A DNA stretch of 20,528 nt from an uncultured bacterium (GTDB lineage: Bacteria; Actinomycetota; Coriobacteriia; Coriobacteriales; Coriobacteriaceae): NCBI GenBank assembly GCA_958349055.1, contig CATWBO010000039.1:1-20528 (forward strand), read 5' to 3'. Below, one piece after another: positions 1-6,926 of the stretch. Under the pieces are notes generated by a model, which did no database searches, was not told the DNA's origin, and worked only from the letters and a program-made list of their open reading frames with translations. Position 1 is the stretch's first letter, and every line of letters begins with the position of its first letter. Position numbers and translations under genes: made by a program.

Positions 1-247
1 CATCCCGGCTGCCGACGCCTACGGCGAGCACAACCCCGAGATGGTCCTGACCTTCCCGGCCGAGCAGGTTCCCAACATCGAGCAGATCGAGAAGGGCATG
101 AAGCTCTTCCTGTCCACGCCGAGCGGCATGCCCGTCCCCGCCGTGGTCATCGACGTGACGCCCGAGGCCGTGACGCTCGACGCCAACCACGAGCTCGCCG
201 GCAAGGATCTCAACTTTGACATCGAGCTTGTCGAGGTCGAGGACTAG
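1..247 (+). CDS. slyD: FKBP-type peptidyl-prolyl isomerase, SlyD-like (3' part)
   Basis: The visible 81 codons (reading from base 2; the 5' end lies outside the window) are the C-terminal part of a SlyD-type FKBP prolyl isomerase, a cytoplasmic folding helper. The SlyD pattern is visible in 'AYGEHNPE' at the left edge, an insert-in-flap region ending in 'FLSTPSG', and the closing FKBP strand 'NHELAGKDLNFDIELVEV', where NHxLAG is typical of SlyD. The protein stops right after this strand, so the His/Cys-rich metal-binding tail of Escherichia coli SlyD is absent. The UreE-like gene starts 3 bp after the stop, so the two are very likely co-transcribed. SlyD is known to assist nickel delivery to hydrogenase, which fits this neighbour. 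The family call is firm; a nickel role is inferred from context. Confidence 0.85.
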   Translation, partial: IPAADAYGEHNPEMVLTFPAEQVPNIEQIEKGMKLFLSTPSGMPVPAVVIDVTPEAVTLDANHELAGKDLNFDIELVEVED

Positions 248-250
248 CCG

Positions 251-829
251 ATGTCTGTAAGCCTGGTTTCGACGACGTGCTTGGGAAATCTTAACGACCC
301 GTCCTATGAGCTTCTGCTTCGCCGGGAGTTGGGTGGCGTCTTTGAGATTGATGAGCTGGTGCTCGATTGGGATCAGGCGGATGTCCGCGCGTTTGTGGGC
401 ACCACGGAGCTGGGACGCACGGTTGATATTGGACCGGGCGTTGCTGACAGTGAACGACTTACCGACGGTGACGTGCTTGCCATTGACCGTTCGGGCACGG
501 TGCCCGTAGCGGTTGTCGTGCGCCTGCGCAGCGCCGAGGTCTATCTGGTCGAAGTTGACCGCATGGACCCGATTGCGCTCGCGCATGCCTGCTGGGAAAT
601 CGGCAACATGCACGCGCCGCTCTTCCGAGGTGACTCGGATGATCATACCGTGCGCATGTATACGCCGGTGCAACCGATTTTGGGCCGCATGCTCCGGGGT
701 ATCGAGGGCGTTCGACTCTCGGTGGTTACGCGCGAGCTCGATGCCAGCCGACGCTTTGCGTCGAGCGCGGCAGATGTCGTTGTGAGCATGGCTCCAGACT
801 TTACGATCGTAAAAAGGGCGCGTAAGTAA
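251..829 (+). CDS. ureE: UreE-like nickel metallochaperone
   Basis: This 192-aa protein resembles urease accessory protein UreE, a dimeric cytoplasmic nickel donor. The N-terminal half has UreE strand patterns ('LVLDWDQADVRAF', 'LTDGDVLAID', 'VVVRLRSAEVYLVEV'). The C-terminal half holds the hallmark 'ACWEIGNMHAPLF', with His121 at the place of the conserved interface metal ligand in GNRHxPLQ of classical UreE. It lacks a His-rich C-terminal tail and ends in a basic 'KRARK'. It starts 3 bp after the SlyD stop, with a GAGG-type ribosome site inside the end of slyD, so translation is probably coupled. No urease structural or accessory gene (ureABC, D, F, G) is visible, so this is an orphan UreE, possibly serving another nickel enzyme such as NiFe hydrogenase. 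The family is fairly sure; the client enzyme is unknown. Confidence 0.72.
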   Translation: MSVSLVSTTCLGNLNDPSYELLLRRELGGVFEIDELVLDWDQADVRAFVGTTELGRTVDIGPGVADSERLTDGDVLAIDRSGTVPVAVVVRLRSAEVYLVEVDRMDPIALAHACWEIGNMHAPLFRGDSDDHTVRMYTPVQPILGRMLRGIEGVRLSVVTRELDASRRFASSAADVVVSMAPDFTIVKRARK

Positions 830-841
830 GCGCGCATATAC

Positions 842-884
842 GCAAGACGGACTTTGAGAGGCAATCAATCAAAGTCCGTCTTGC
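842..884 (+). terminator. Strong stem-loop after ureE-like gene
   Basis: A perfect 16-bp inverted repeat (842-857 against 869-884, GCAAGACGGACTTTGA) encloses an 11-nt loop, starting 13 bp after the stop at 829. No T-run follows on the + strand, so it is not a textbook intrinsic terminator. It may be an mRNA 3'-end stabiliser or a factor-assisted terminator. Confidence 0.5.
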
Positions 885-912
885 TGTTGATGAGATGCTT
901 TGGGGGAAGCAT

Positions 913-1710
913 ATGGGTCTTGAGGGAATCAAGCTGATCGCCTGCGATTTGGATGGCACGCTGCTGCATCCGGGGGAGCGTGAGCCGCGCCCCGAGGCGT
1001 TTGAGCTCATTCGCGAGTTGCATCGTCGCGGCATTGTGTTTATGCCGGCAAGCGGCCGCCAATATGCGAGCCTGCGTTACCTCTTTGCGCCGGTGGCCGA
1101 CGAGCTGGGCTATGTGTGCGAAAACGGCGCCCTGGTCATGAGCGAGGGGCGTGCCGTGGTTAAGCGGTCTATGGGGCGCGACCTGGCCATGGATATCGCG
1201 AATGCCGTGGTTGCGTATCCCCATGCCGATGTGACCCTGTCGTGCGAGGGACACCTCTACACCATGAGCGGCAACGATACGTTTGTCGACCACCTGCGCT
1301 ATGAGGTCCACTGCGATGTGGCGGTGGTTGACCGCCCCGAAGACATTGACGAGGATGTCATTAAGATTGCATTTCAGACGTCCGAGGACGACCAGCCGGC
1401 GGCACTGGAGTATTTCGAGCGCCACTTTAGCGATCGAGTCGATGTCATGACATCGGGAACCGAATGGACGGACTTTATCGGGTTTGGTTCGGGCAAGGGT
1501 TCCGCGCTTGCCGACTACGGTCGCGCCCTGGGGATTTCGCCCGATGAGATGATGGCGTTTGGCGACAACGAGAACGATCGCGACATGCTCAACGTCGTGG
1601 GCCATCCCTATCTGATGGAAAACTGCAATCCTACCATGCGTGGCATCAACGACCGCGTCCGCTACGTGCGAACGGTCGAAGAGGAGCTGCGTCGCCTGCT
1701 CGCTGAGTAG
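913..1710 (+). CDS. Cof-type HAD-superfamily phosphatase
   Basis: A 265-aa HAD hydrolase of the Cof/YidA type, probably a soluble sugar-phosphate or cofactor phosphatase. Motif I is 'CDLDGTLL' (nucleophile Asp12, acid/base Asp14). Motif II is the Ser of 'PASGRQY'. The motif III lysine lies in 'GSGKGSALADYG', as in Cof proteins, and motif IV is 'GDNENDRDM' (Asp218, Asp222), which binds magnesium. A C2-type cap sits between motifs II and III. An upstream in-frame ATG exists at 895, but the ATG at 913 is preceded by GGGGGAAG at good spacing and begins just before the first strand, so I use 913. The gene ends 15 bp from the convergent Fur-family gene. The natural substrate cannot be read from sequence; these enzymes are promiscuous. 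Confidence 0.88.
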   Translation: MGLEGIKLIACDLDGTLLHPGEREPRPEAFELIRELHRRGIVFMPASGRQYASLRYLFAPVADELGYVCENGALVMSEGRAVVKRSMGRDLAMDIANAVVAYPHADVTLSCEGHLYTMSGNDTFVDHLRYEVHCDVAVVDRPEDIDEDVIKIAFQTSEDDQPAALEYFERHFSDRVDVMTSGTEWTDFIGFGSGKGSALADYGRALGISPDEMMAFGDNENDRDMLNVVGHPYLMENCNPTMRGINDRVRYVRTVEEELRRLLAE

Positions 1711-1725
1711 GCTTTTGGGACATGC

Positions 1726-2106
1726 CTACCGGCAGTTGGGGCAGAGGCCTTCGAAGATAGTGTAGTGCGAGGAGACGTTCCAGCCGATTTGCTCGGACGC
1801 CTTGGTATCGAGTTGGGCGTCGAAGGGGAGCGGTACGTCGATAACGCGGCCGCACGAGGTGCAGATGATATGCGCATGCGGCTCGACAGTGCGATCGAAG
1901 CGGCTGCCGCCCGGCGTCTTGATGGAGAGGATTTCTCCCGCGTCTGCTAAAAGGTTGAGGTTGCGGTAGACCGTGCCGCGACTGATCTTGTCGTCCTGCT
2001 CGCGTACAGCGTTGTAGATCTCGTCGGCGGTGGGGTGGCTATAGCTTTGGCGCACGGCGTCCAAGACCAGCTTTCGCTGTTTGGTGTTTCGTCTTTGTAC
2101 TGCCAT
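1726..2106 (-). CDS. Fur-family transcriptional repressor, PerR-like
   Basis: A 126-aa Fur-superfamily regulator. The winged-helix domain (about residues 8-70) includes 'HPTADEIYNAV' and the recognition helix 'ISRGTVYRNLNLL'. The dimerisation domain has two CxxC pairs (Cys82/Cys85 in 'CTSCG', Cys122/Cys125 in 'CPNC') for the structural zinc. Candidate regulatory ligands are His24, Asp71, His77, His79 and Asp90. Asp90, five residues after the second cysteine, corresponds to the Asp of PerR that is Glu in true Fur, which favours a peroxide-sensing PerR type; that subtype call is an inference. The open frame extends upstream to 2166, but the ATG at 2106 has an AAAGAGG ribosome site at proper distance and matches the usual N-terminus. 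An acylphosphatase gene lies 62 bp upstream on the same strand. Autoregulation is likely, as is common in the family. Confidence 0.85.
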   Translation of the reverse strand: MAVQRRNTKQRKLVLDAVRQSYSHPTADEIYNAVREQDDKISRGTVYRNLNLLADAGEILSIKTPGGSRFDRTVEPHAHIICTSCGRVIDVPLPFDAQLDTKASEQIGWNVSSHYTIFEGLCPNCR

Positions 2107-2168
2107 GCGCCTCGCCTCTTTTCTGGTAATGGTATACAAGCAAATGATACCGTATTTAGAACACAATA
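2107..2168 (-). promoter_or_regulatory. Putative promoter/operator of the Fur-family gene
   Basis: The 62 bp upstream of the repressor gene are AT-rich compared with the surroundings. On the minus strand TATCAT stands 17 bp after a weak TTAGTA, a possible -10/-35 pair. The inverted repeat GGTAT/ATACC (2131-2135 and 2147-2151) overlaps the -10 and could be an operator. No good match to the PerR or Fur box consensus is visible. Confidence 0.35.
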
Positions 2169-2570
2169 CTAATAACGAGGGCTAAAACCGTCTTCGTCAG
2201 CAAGGGGAGTGCGGAGCTGTGCCTTCTTGAGGCAAAAGCGGATTCCCATGCGCTCGTACGAGGCGTGAAGCGCCTCGAGATGCGACAGGATGTTTGCAGG
2301 CGTGCCCTGCACCTCCATTTCGACCGAGCCGTCTTCCATGTTGCGTACCCAACCGGTGAGGGAGCGCGCCTGTGCCAGATTGGTGTTGTTAAAGCGGAAA
2401 CCCACGCCTTGGACCTGTCCCTCCCAGCGCAAGAAATACCGTTGAGGCACGCTGCTGGTTGCGTTATCACCAGCTAGGACGGTAAGGCGTTGGCGTAGCT
2501 CCATCTCCAGAGAAGAAGGCTTTTGAGGCTCGCGCTTGGCGCCGGAAAAGAGCTGATCGAAAAACCCCAT
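2169..2570 (-). CDS. acyP: Acylphosphatase with N-terminal extension
   Basis: A 133-aa protein whose residues from about 45 form an acylphosphatase domain, which hydrolyses carboxyl-phosphate bonds such as those of acetyl phosphate or 1,3-bisphosphoglycerate. The signature is complete: 'GQVQGVGFRFNN' carries the catalytic Arg and phosphate cradle, and 'LTGWVRNMEDGSVEMEVQG' carries the catalytic Asn. Typical acylphosphatases have about 90 residues; here roughly 43 extra residues ('MGFFDQLFSGAKREP' onward) precede the domain. The chosen ATG at 2570 is 8 bp after the stop of the upstream oxidoreductase and has AGG about 8 nt before it. The frame is open further upstream, but that stretch lies inside the oxidoreductase gene. 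It is probably co-transcribed with the oxidoreductase. The domain call is firm; the role of the extension is unknown. Confidence 0.85.
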   Translation of the reverse strand: MGFFDQLFSGAKREPQKPSSLEMELRQRLTVLAGDNATSSVPQRYFLRWEGQVQGVGFRFNNTNLAQARSLTGWVRNMEDGSVEMEVQGTPANILSHLEALHASYERMGIRFCLKKAQLRTPLADEDGFSPRY

Positions 2571-2578
2571 GGCACGAC

Positions 2579-3679
2579 CTAGTTCTGCGAATCGGCGGGA
2601 AAGGCGATGCCCGCCTGCTGGCGCACGGCATCCATGATGCGCAATGAGACGAGCGTGACATCGCGGTAGTGGCCAAGTTCGTGACGTCCCGCCGGGGTCT
2701 CCCAAATCTCTTCCTTAACGTTATCGATGCCGCCGATGGCGGTGATAAAGTCGGCGAGCTCATACTCCATGGTGTTGCTCGACTTTGGCAGGTCGAGCAT
2801 GCGGCCGTTGTCGCCCTGCTCGCGCGGGGCCTCGGTGGCCGACCCGCGCACAACATCGCCGAGGTAGTCGATGTGCACGTTGCGGGGTGTGGACAGATGG
2901 TCGATCTGGATGGTGCCGCGCTCGCCTTCGATTTGCGAGGGCAGCAAGTCGTTCGTGATCTTGGAGTGCGCAAGTTCGACGGAGATGCGGCCGCCGCCGT
3001 AGCTGGCGAGGATGGAACCGCAGCCGTCGATGGGTCCGTTCGTGAGCTGTTGCGTGGCGGGATCCAGCAACGTGGTCATGCTGGTGAGGCCGGAGGGCAT
3101 GCCGAAGATCTCGACCATGGGCTCGACAGTGTAGACGCCGATATCCATGAGGGACCCCGATGCCATGTGGCAGTCGAAGATATTGGTGGCACGTCCCGCG
3201 AGAACCTCGTTGTAGCGCGAAGAATATTTGCCAAAGCGCAGCGAAGCGCGGCGAATGGGCGCAATCTCGCCTAAGGCGTCCTCGATGGCGTGGAAGGCGG
3301 GGTCATGGAGGGGGCGCATGGCCTCGAGGGCTACAACGCCCGCTGCCTCGGCGGCGCGGAAGACCTCCAGCGCCTGTGCCTCGGTGGCGCAGAAGGGCTT
3401 CTCGACGATGACGTGTTTGCCGCCGGCGATGCAGGCAAGGGCCTGCTCGTGGTGAAGTGCGTTGGGACTGCCAATATAGACGGCATCGACATCGTCGGCG
3501 GACGCGAGCTCATCGAGTGCGGTGAAGTTGCGCTCGCCGCCGTGCTCAGCGGTAAAGGCGGCGCCGCGCTCGGCATTGCGCGAGAGCGTGCCCACGAATG
3601 CAGCCAGGTCGTTGGCGTTGACGACCTGGATGAAGTCGTCGGTGATCATGGATGTGCCGATGGTCGCGATGCGCAGCAT
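2579..3679 (-). CDS. Gfo/Idh/MocA-family NAD(P)-dependent oxidoreductase
   Basis: A 366-aa cytoplasmic dehydrogenase of the Gfo/Idh/MocA family. The N-terminal Rossmann fold starts with 'LRIATIGTSMITDDF', a variant of the usual GxGxxA loop as seen in Firmicute-type members. The conserved EKP motif is at residues 93-95 ('VIVEKPFCATEA'), with Lys94 the usual catalytic or nicotinamide-contacting residue. The C-terminal half is the alpha/beta substrate domain, including 'GSLMDIGVYTVEPM'. The ATG at 3679 has AAGGGGGAC just upstream, so the longer open frame to 3856, which overlaps RNase H, is rejected. A TACACT hexamer at 3718-3713 on the minus strand may be the -10 of its own promoter. The substrate is probably a sugar or polyol derivative but cannot be named. 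Confidence 0.87.
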   Translation of the reverse strand: MLRIATIGTSMITDDFIQVVNANDLAAFVGTLSRNAERGAAFTAEHGGERNFTALDELASADDVDAVYIGSPNALHHEQALACIAGGKHVIVEKPFCATEAQALEVFRAAEAAGVVALEAMRPLHDPAFHAIEDALGEIAPIRRASLRFGKYSSRYNEVLAGRATNIFDCHMASGSLMDIGVYTVEPMVEIFGMPSGLTSMTTLLDPATQQLTNGPIDGCGSILASYGGGRISVELAHSKITNDLLPSQIEGERGTIQIDHLSTPRNVHIDYLGDVVRGSATEAPREQGDNGRMLDLPKSSNTMEYELADFITAIGGIDNVKEEIWETPAGRHELGHYRDVTLVSLRIMDAVRQQAGIAFPADSQN

Positions 3680-3752
3680 ATGTCCCCCTTGCGTTGTTTG
3701 GTCTACAGGATGAGTGTAGCGCGGGAGAACGAAAAAACGTGCGAAAACGCCG

Positions 3753-4238
3753 TTACAGGTCGCTCTCGTTAAAGCCGGTGTCGATATCGAGGTTGCTGCC
3801 GTCGGCCGCCGTGGTGGCGAGCTCGTCGCAGCGTTCGTTGAGCTCGTGGCCGGCATGACCCTTAACCCAGATGAACTCGACCTTGTGCTTGCTCTTTGCG
3901 GTGATCAGGCGTTCCCACAGGTCGCGGTTCTTAACGGGCTGCTTGTTGGCGGTTTTCCATCCGCGCTTTTTCCAGCCGTCGATCCAGTGCTTGTTAAAGG
4001 CGTTGACGACATACTGCGAATCGGAATGGACTTCGACCTCGCAAGGGCGGTTGAGCGCCTCGAGCGCCACGATGACCGCCATGAGTTCCATGCGGTTGTT
4101 GGTGGTCTTGGCGTAGCCGCGCGAAAGCTCGGAGGTGAAGGTCTTGCCGGCGGGGTTGGTGTATTTGAGCACGGCGCCGTAGCCGCCGCGTCCCGGATTT
4201 GATCGGGCCGAGCCGTCGGTGTAGATGATGACCTTCAC
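3753..4238 (-). CDS. rnhA: Ribonuclease HI
   Basis: A 161-aa RNase H type 1, which cuts the RNA strand of RNA-DNA hybrids during replication and R-loop removal. The start 'KVIIYTDGSARSNPG' carries Asp8; Glu51 ('NRMELMAV'), Asp73 ('HSDSQYVV') and Asp138 ('NERCDELA') complete the DEDD set, and His128 lies in 'VKGHAGH'. The basic protrusion of the E. coli type is present ('KHWIDGWKKRGWK'). The length is normal. The start codon is GTG at 4238, with AAAGGAAG directly upstream at good spacing. A possible -10 (TACAAT on the minus strand, 4282-4277) lies 40 bp upstream. The Gfo/Idh/MocA gene begins 73 bp downstream on the same strand, so a joint transcript is possible but not required. Confidence 0.96.
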   Translation of the reverse strand: MKVIIYTDGSARSNPGRGGYGAVLKYTNPAGKTFTSELSRGYAKTTNNRMELMAVIVALEALNRPCEVEVHSDSQYVVNAFNKHWIDGWKKRGWKTANKQPVKNRDLWERLITAKSKHKVEFIWVKGHAGHELNERCDELATTAADGSNLDIDTGFNESDL

Positions 4239-4337
4239 GGGCTTCCTTTCGTTGAGTGCGTTTCATGTGAGTGACCATTGTAGCGCCATGCCCGCCGGGG
4301 GCCAGCAATCTACGATTTCTACCCCGTCTTCCGACTG

Positions 4338-5240
4338 TTAGTTGGCATGGATGATGCGGTTGAGCTCGTCGAGGTATTGCTGCAAGAGGAGAGAGGGCCT
4401 GCGCTCGTCGTGCATGATGTAGCCAACGTGCATCGTTGGGGCGTCTGCTAGCGGGATCGATGCCATGCCCCATTGCATTTCATTGGAGAGGACACCGGTC
4501 GACAGGGTGTAACCGTTCGATGTGATAAGTAAGTTAGTAAGTGTTCCGCGGTCCGAGATTCGTATGTTGCGGTCACAAGGGATATAGCTAAAAGGTTCCT
4601 CGGCGTAATGGAAGGAGTTTGAGGTTCCCTGCTCAAAGCTGTAGCGCGTATAGGGCGTGAGGTCGGCAAGGGACAGCTGAGGGCGGCGTGCGAGCGGGTG
4701 GCGCTCGCTAACGAAGACGTGGACCGTCGCGTCGAAGAGGGGATGGAAGCTTGCACGGGCATCGGCGAAGGCCTTCTGCAGAACGCGGGCGTTAAAGTCG
4801 TCCAGATACAGAATGCCGATATCGCTGCGAAACGCGCGGACGTCATCGATGATCTGCGATGTGGTGGTCTCGCGCATGATGAACTCGAACTTGCTGTCGC
4901 GGCAGCGTTCGACGACGTTGACAAAGGCCTCGACCGAAAAGGCGTAGTGCTGGGTGGAAATGGCGAGGCGGGCTTGCGGGGTGCCACCATCCTCGTAGCG
5001 TGCCTCGAGCATGTCGGCCTGCTCTACGACCTGGCGCGCATAGCCCAAAAGCTCGGTGCCGTCGTTGGTGAGCGTGACGCCGCGGCTGGAGCGCGTGAAG
5101 ATTTCCAAGTGGAGCTCCCGCTCCAGGCTTTTGACGGCGTTTGAGATGTTGGACTGAGCGGTATAGAGGTGCTGAGCTGCGGCGTTGATTGAGCCGGACT
5201 CTGCCACGGCGATCAGAAAACGAAGCTGCTGAAGGGTCAT
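4338..5240 (-). CDS. LysR-family transcriptional regulator
   Basis: A 300-aa LysR-type regulator. Residues 1-60 form the winged helix-turn-helix ('LQQLRFLIAVAESGSINAAAQ', then 'AQSNISNAVKSLERELHLEIFTRSSRGVTLT'). The rest is the periplasmic-binding-like effector domain. A GTG at 5249 is in frame, but the ATG at 5240 has AAAGGG about 8 nt upstream and gives the canonical LysR N-terminus 'MTLQQLRFL', so I use it. It is divergent from the MetY-type sulfhydrylase gene, and LysR regulators commonly control the divergent neighbour, so a role in sulfur amino-acid control (CysB/MetR-like) is plausible but unproven. The effector is not evident. Confidence 0.93.
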   Translation of the reverse strand: MTLQQLRFLIAVAESGSINAAAQHLYTAQSNISNAVKSLERELHLEIFTRSSRGVTLTNDGTELLGYARQVVEQADMLEARYEDGGTPQARLAISTQHYAFSVEAFVNVVERCRDSKFEFIMRETTTSQIIDDVRAFRSDIGILYLDDFNARVLQKAFADARASFHPLFDATVHVFVSERHPLARRPQLSLADLTPYTRYSFEQGTSNSFHYAEEPFSYIPCDRNIRISDRGTLTNLLITSNGYTLSTGVLSNEMQWGMASIPLADAPTMHVGYIMHDERRPSLLLQQYLDELNRIIHAN

Positions 5241-5261
5241 CGACGCCACCCTTTCGATTGC

Positions 5262-5278
5262 TATCTATAAAACCGATA
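5262..5278. promoter_or_regulatory. Inverted repeat, possible LysR operator
   Basis: TATC-N9-GATA at 5262-5278 is a short inverted repeat between the LysR gene and the divergent promoter at 5301-5329, where an activator of the LysR type would bind. It is short, so chance is not excluded. Confidence 0.3.
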
Positions 5279-5300
5279 ACAGGTTAGCGCTTTTAAGTGA

Positions 5301-5329
5301 TTGACCGAGCGAAGCAATGCTCGTACTAT
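5301..5329 (+). promoter_or_regulatory. Sigma-70-type promoter of the metY leader
   Basis: TTGACC (5301-5306) and TACTAT (5324-5329) are separated by exactly 17 bp. The spacer holds the inverted repeat CGAGC/GCTCG (5306-5310 and 5319-5323), a possible operator. Transcription would start near 5336, giving a leader of about 180 nt before the metY ATG. Confidence 0.65.
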
Positions 5330-5398
5330 TCAAAACACACAAAGGCGGTAGGTAATTAAGCCGACCACGGAACCGGGATGTCAAAAGGAGGACCGCAT

Positions 5399-5452
5399 AT
5401 GAATTGCTTACCAAGACGAATGCCGGGCTCCTGTTTGCGCCCGTCGGCGTGA
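5399..5452 (+). CDS. 17-codon Cys-containing leader peptide
   Basis: A small ORF, MNCLPRRMPGSCLRPSA, starts with ATG seven nucleotides after AGGAGG, the best Shine-Dalgarno in this region. It lies 62 nt upstream of the metY-type start, within the predicted transcript. Two of 17 residues are cysteine, which is notable upstream of a sulfur-assimilation gene. Its second Cys codon (TGT, 5432-5434) lies at the 5' arm of a predicted hairpin (CTCCTG 5428-5433 with CAGGAG 5454-5459; inner stem CGCC 5438-5441 with GGCG 5446-5449). The same CTCCT can pair with AGGAG of the metY ribosome site (5504-5508). This suggests translational attenuation. Expression of the peptide is an inference, and I know of no named homologue. 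Confidence 0.5.
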   Translation: MNCLPRRMPGSCLRPSA

Positions 5453-5514
5453 TCAGGAGACAGCGACTTACTTCTCTCTTATTTATTTACTTTCGTTCGA
5501 TCAAGGAGATCATC

Positions 5515-6825
5515 ATGAGCCAGTTCATCAACAACCCCGAGCACACCTTTGGTTTCGATACCCTGCAGCTGCACGTTGGCCAGGAGAGCGCCGATCCCGC
5601 ATCCGATGCCCGCGCCGTGCCTATCTATCAGACCACGAGCTACGTGTTCCGCAACGCCCAGCACGCCGCCGACCGCTTTGGCCTTGCCGACGCCGGCAAC
5701 ATCTACGGCCGTCTGACCAACTCCACCCAGGGCGTCTTCGAGGACCGCATCGCCGCGCTCGAGGGCGGCGTGGCCGGTCTCGCCGTCGCTTCCGGTGCTG
5801 CCGCTATCACCTACACCCTGCAGGCACTCGCCCAGGCCGGTGACCACGTGGTGGCTCAGAAGACCATCTACGGTGGCTCCTACAACCTGCTGGAGCATAC
5901 CCTCTCCCAGTTTGGTGTCGAGACCACGTTTGTCGACGCTCATAACCTGGACGAGGTCGAGGGCGCCATCAAGGACAACACCACGGTCATCTACCTCGAG
6001 ACGCTCGGCAACCCCAACTCCGACATCCCCAACATCGACGCCATCTCCGAGATCGCCAAGAGGCATGGTTTGCCGGTCGTCGTCGACAACACTTTCGGCA
6101 CCCCGTATCTGTTCCGTCCGCTGGAGCATGGCGCCAACATCGTTGTCCACTCCGCAACTAAGTTCATTGGCGGCCACGGAACTTCGCTGGGCGGCGTGAT
6201 TGTCGATGGCGGCAACTTTGACTGGAAGGCGAGCGGCAAGTATGCGCAGATCGCCGAGCCCAACCCCTCCTACCATGGTGTCTCGTTTGCCGAGGCTGCC
6301 GGTCCCGCTGCCTTCGCGACCTATGTCCGCGCTATCCTGCTGCGCGACGAGGGCGCTTGCATCAGCCCGTTCAACGCCTGGATCCTGCTCCAGGGCACCG
6401 AGACCCTGTCGCTGCGCGTCGACCGTCATGTCGAGAACACCAAGAAGGTCGTCGAGTTCCTGAACGGCGACAGCCATGTCGCCAAGGTGAACCACCCGAG
6501 CCTGCCTGAGCATCCCGATCACGAGCTCTACAAGGAGTACTTCCCCAACGGTGGTGCCTCGATCTTTACCTTTGAGATTAAGGGTGGCCAGGAGGCAGCT
6601 TGGAAGTTCATCGACCACCTGCAGGTCTTCTCGCTGCTCGCCAACGTGGCCGACGTCAAGTCGCTCGTCGTGCACCCGGCTACCACCACGCACTCCCAGC
6701 TCTCTGCCGAGGAGCTCGCCGAGCAGAACATCACGCCCTCCACGATCCGTCTTTCCATCGGTACCGAGAACGCCGAGGACATCATTTGGGATCTGAAGCA
6801 GGCCTTCGCCGCGCTGGACGAGTAA
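5515..6825 (+). CDS. metY: O-acetylhomoserine aminocarboxypropyltransferase (sulfhydrylase)
   Basis: A 436-aa PLP enzyme of the Cys/Met metabolism family. It most likely joins O-acetylhomoserine with sulfide to make homocysteine for methionine synthesis in the cytoplasm. The start 'FGFDTLQLHVGQ' and 'PIYQTTSYVF' are typical of the MetY branch, as is the length of about 430; cystathionine synthases and lyases are nearer 380-400. The PLP Lys is Lys216 in 'HSATKFIGGHGTSLGG'. 'YGRLTNSTQGVFEDRIAALEGG' holds the phosphate-contacting region. The ATG at 5515 follows AAGGAG by six nucleotides; the frame is open back to 5404, but that is leader sequence. Codon use is strongly C-ending, which suggests high expression. 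A strong terminator follows at 6886. Related enzymes can also use O-acetylserine or O-succinylhomoserine, so substrate preference is inferred. Confidence 0.9.
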   Translation: MSQFINNPEHTFGFDTLQLHVGQESADPASDARAVPIYQTTSYVFRNAQHAADRFGLADAGNIYGRLTNSTQGVFEDRIAALEGGVAGLAVASGAAAITYTLQALAQAGDHVVAQKTIYGGSYNLLEHTLSQFGVETTFVDAHNLDEVEGAIKDNTTVIYLETLGNPNSDIPNIDAISEIAKRHGLPVVVDNTFGTPYLFRPLEHGANIVVHSATKFIGGHGTSLGGVIVDGGNFDWKASGKYAQIAEPNPSYHGVSFAEAAGPAAFATYVRAILLRDEGACISPFNAWILLQGTETLSLRVDRHVENTKKVVEFLNGDSHVAKVNHPSLPEHPDHELYKEYFPNGGASIFTFEIKGGQEAAWKFIDHLQVFSLLANVADVKSLVVHPATTTHSQLSAEELAEQNITPSTIRLSIGTENAEDIIWDLKQAFAALDE

Positions 6826-6885
6826 GGCGACTTGTGCAAGGACCCCTTGCGACTCGATAGGTATAACTGCATAAAATGCCTGCTC

Positions 6886-6926
6886 AAGGCGCCTGTGCGA
6901 ACAATGTTTGCACAGGCGCCTTTTTT
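6886..6926 (+). terminator. Intrinsic terminator of metY
   Basis: AAGGCGCCTGTGC (6886-6898) pairs with GCACAGGCGCCTT (6910-6922); the stem extends inward, leaving a very short loop, and the T-run covers 6921-6926. This is a textbook rho-independent terminator 60 bp after the metY stop. Confidence 0.95.

Noticed and set aside
5336..5515. A SAM or cobalamin riboswitch before metY
   Set aside because: I looked for the SAM-I, SAM-II and SAM-IV cores and the B12 box and found none; the small ORF model fits better.
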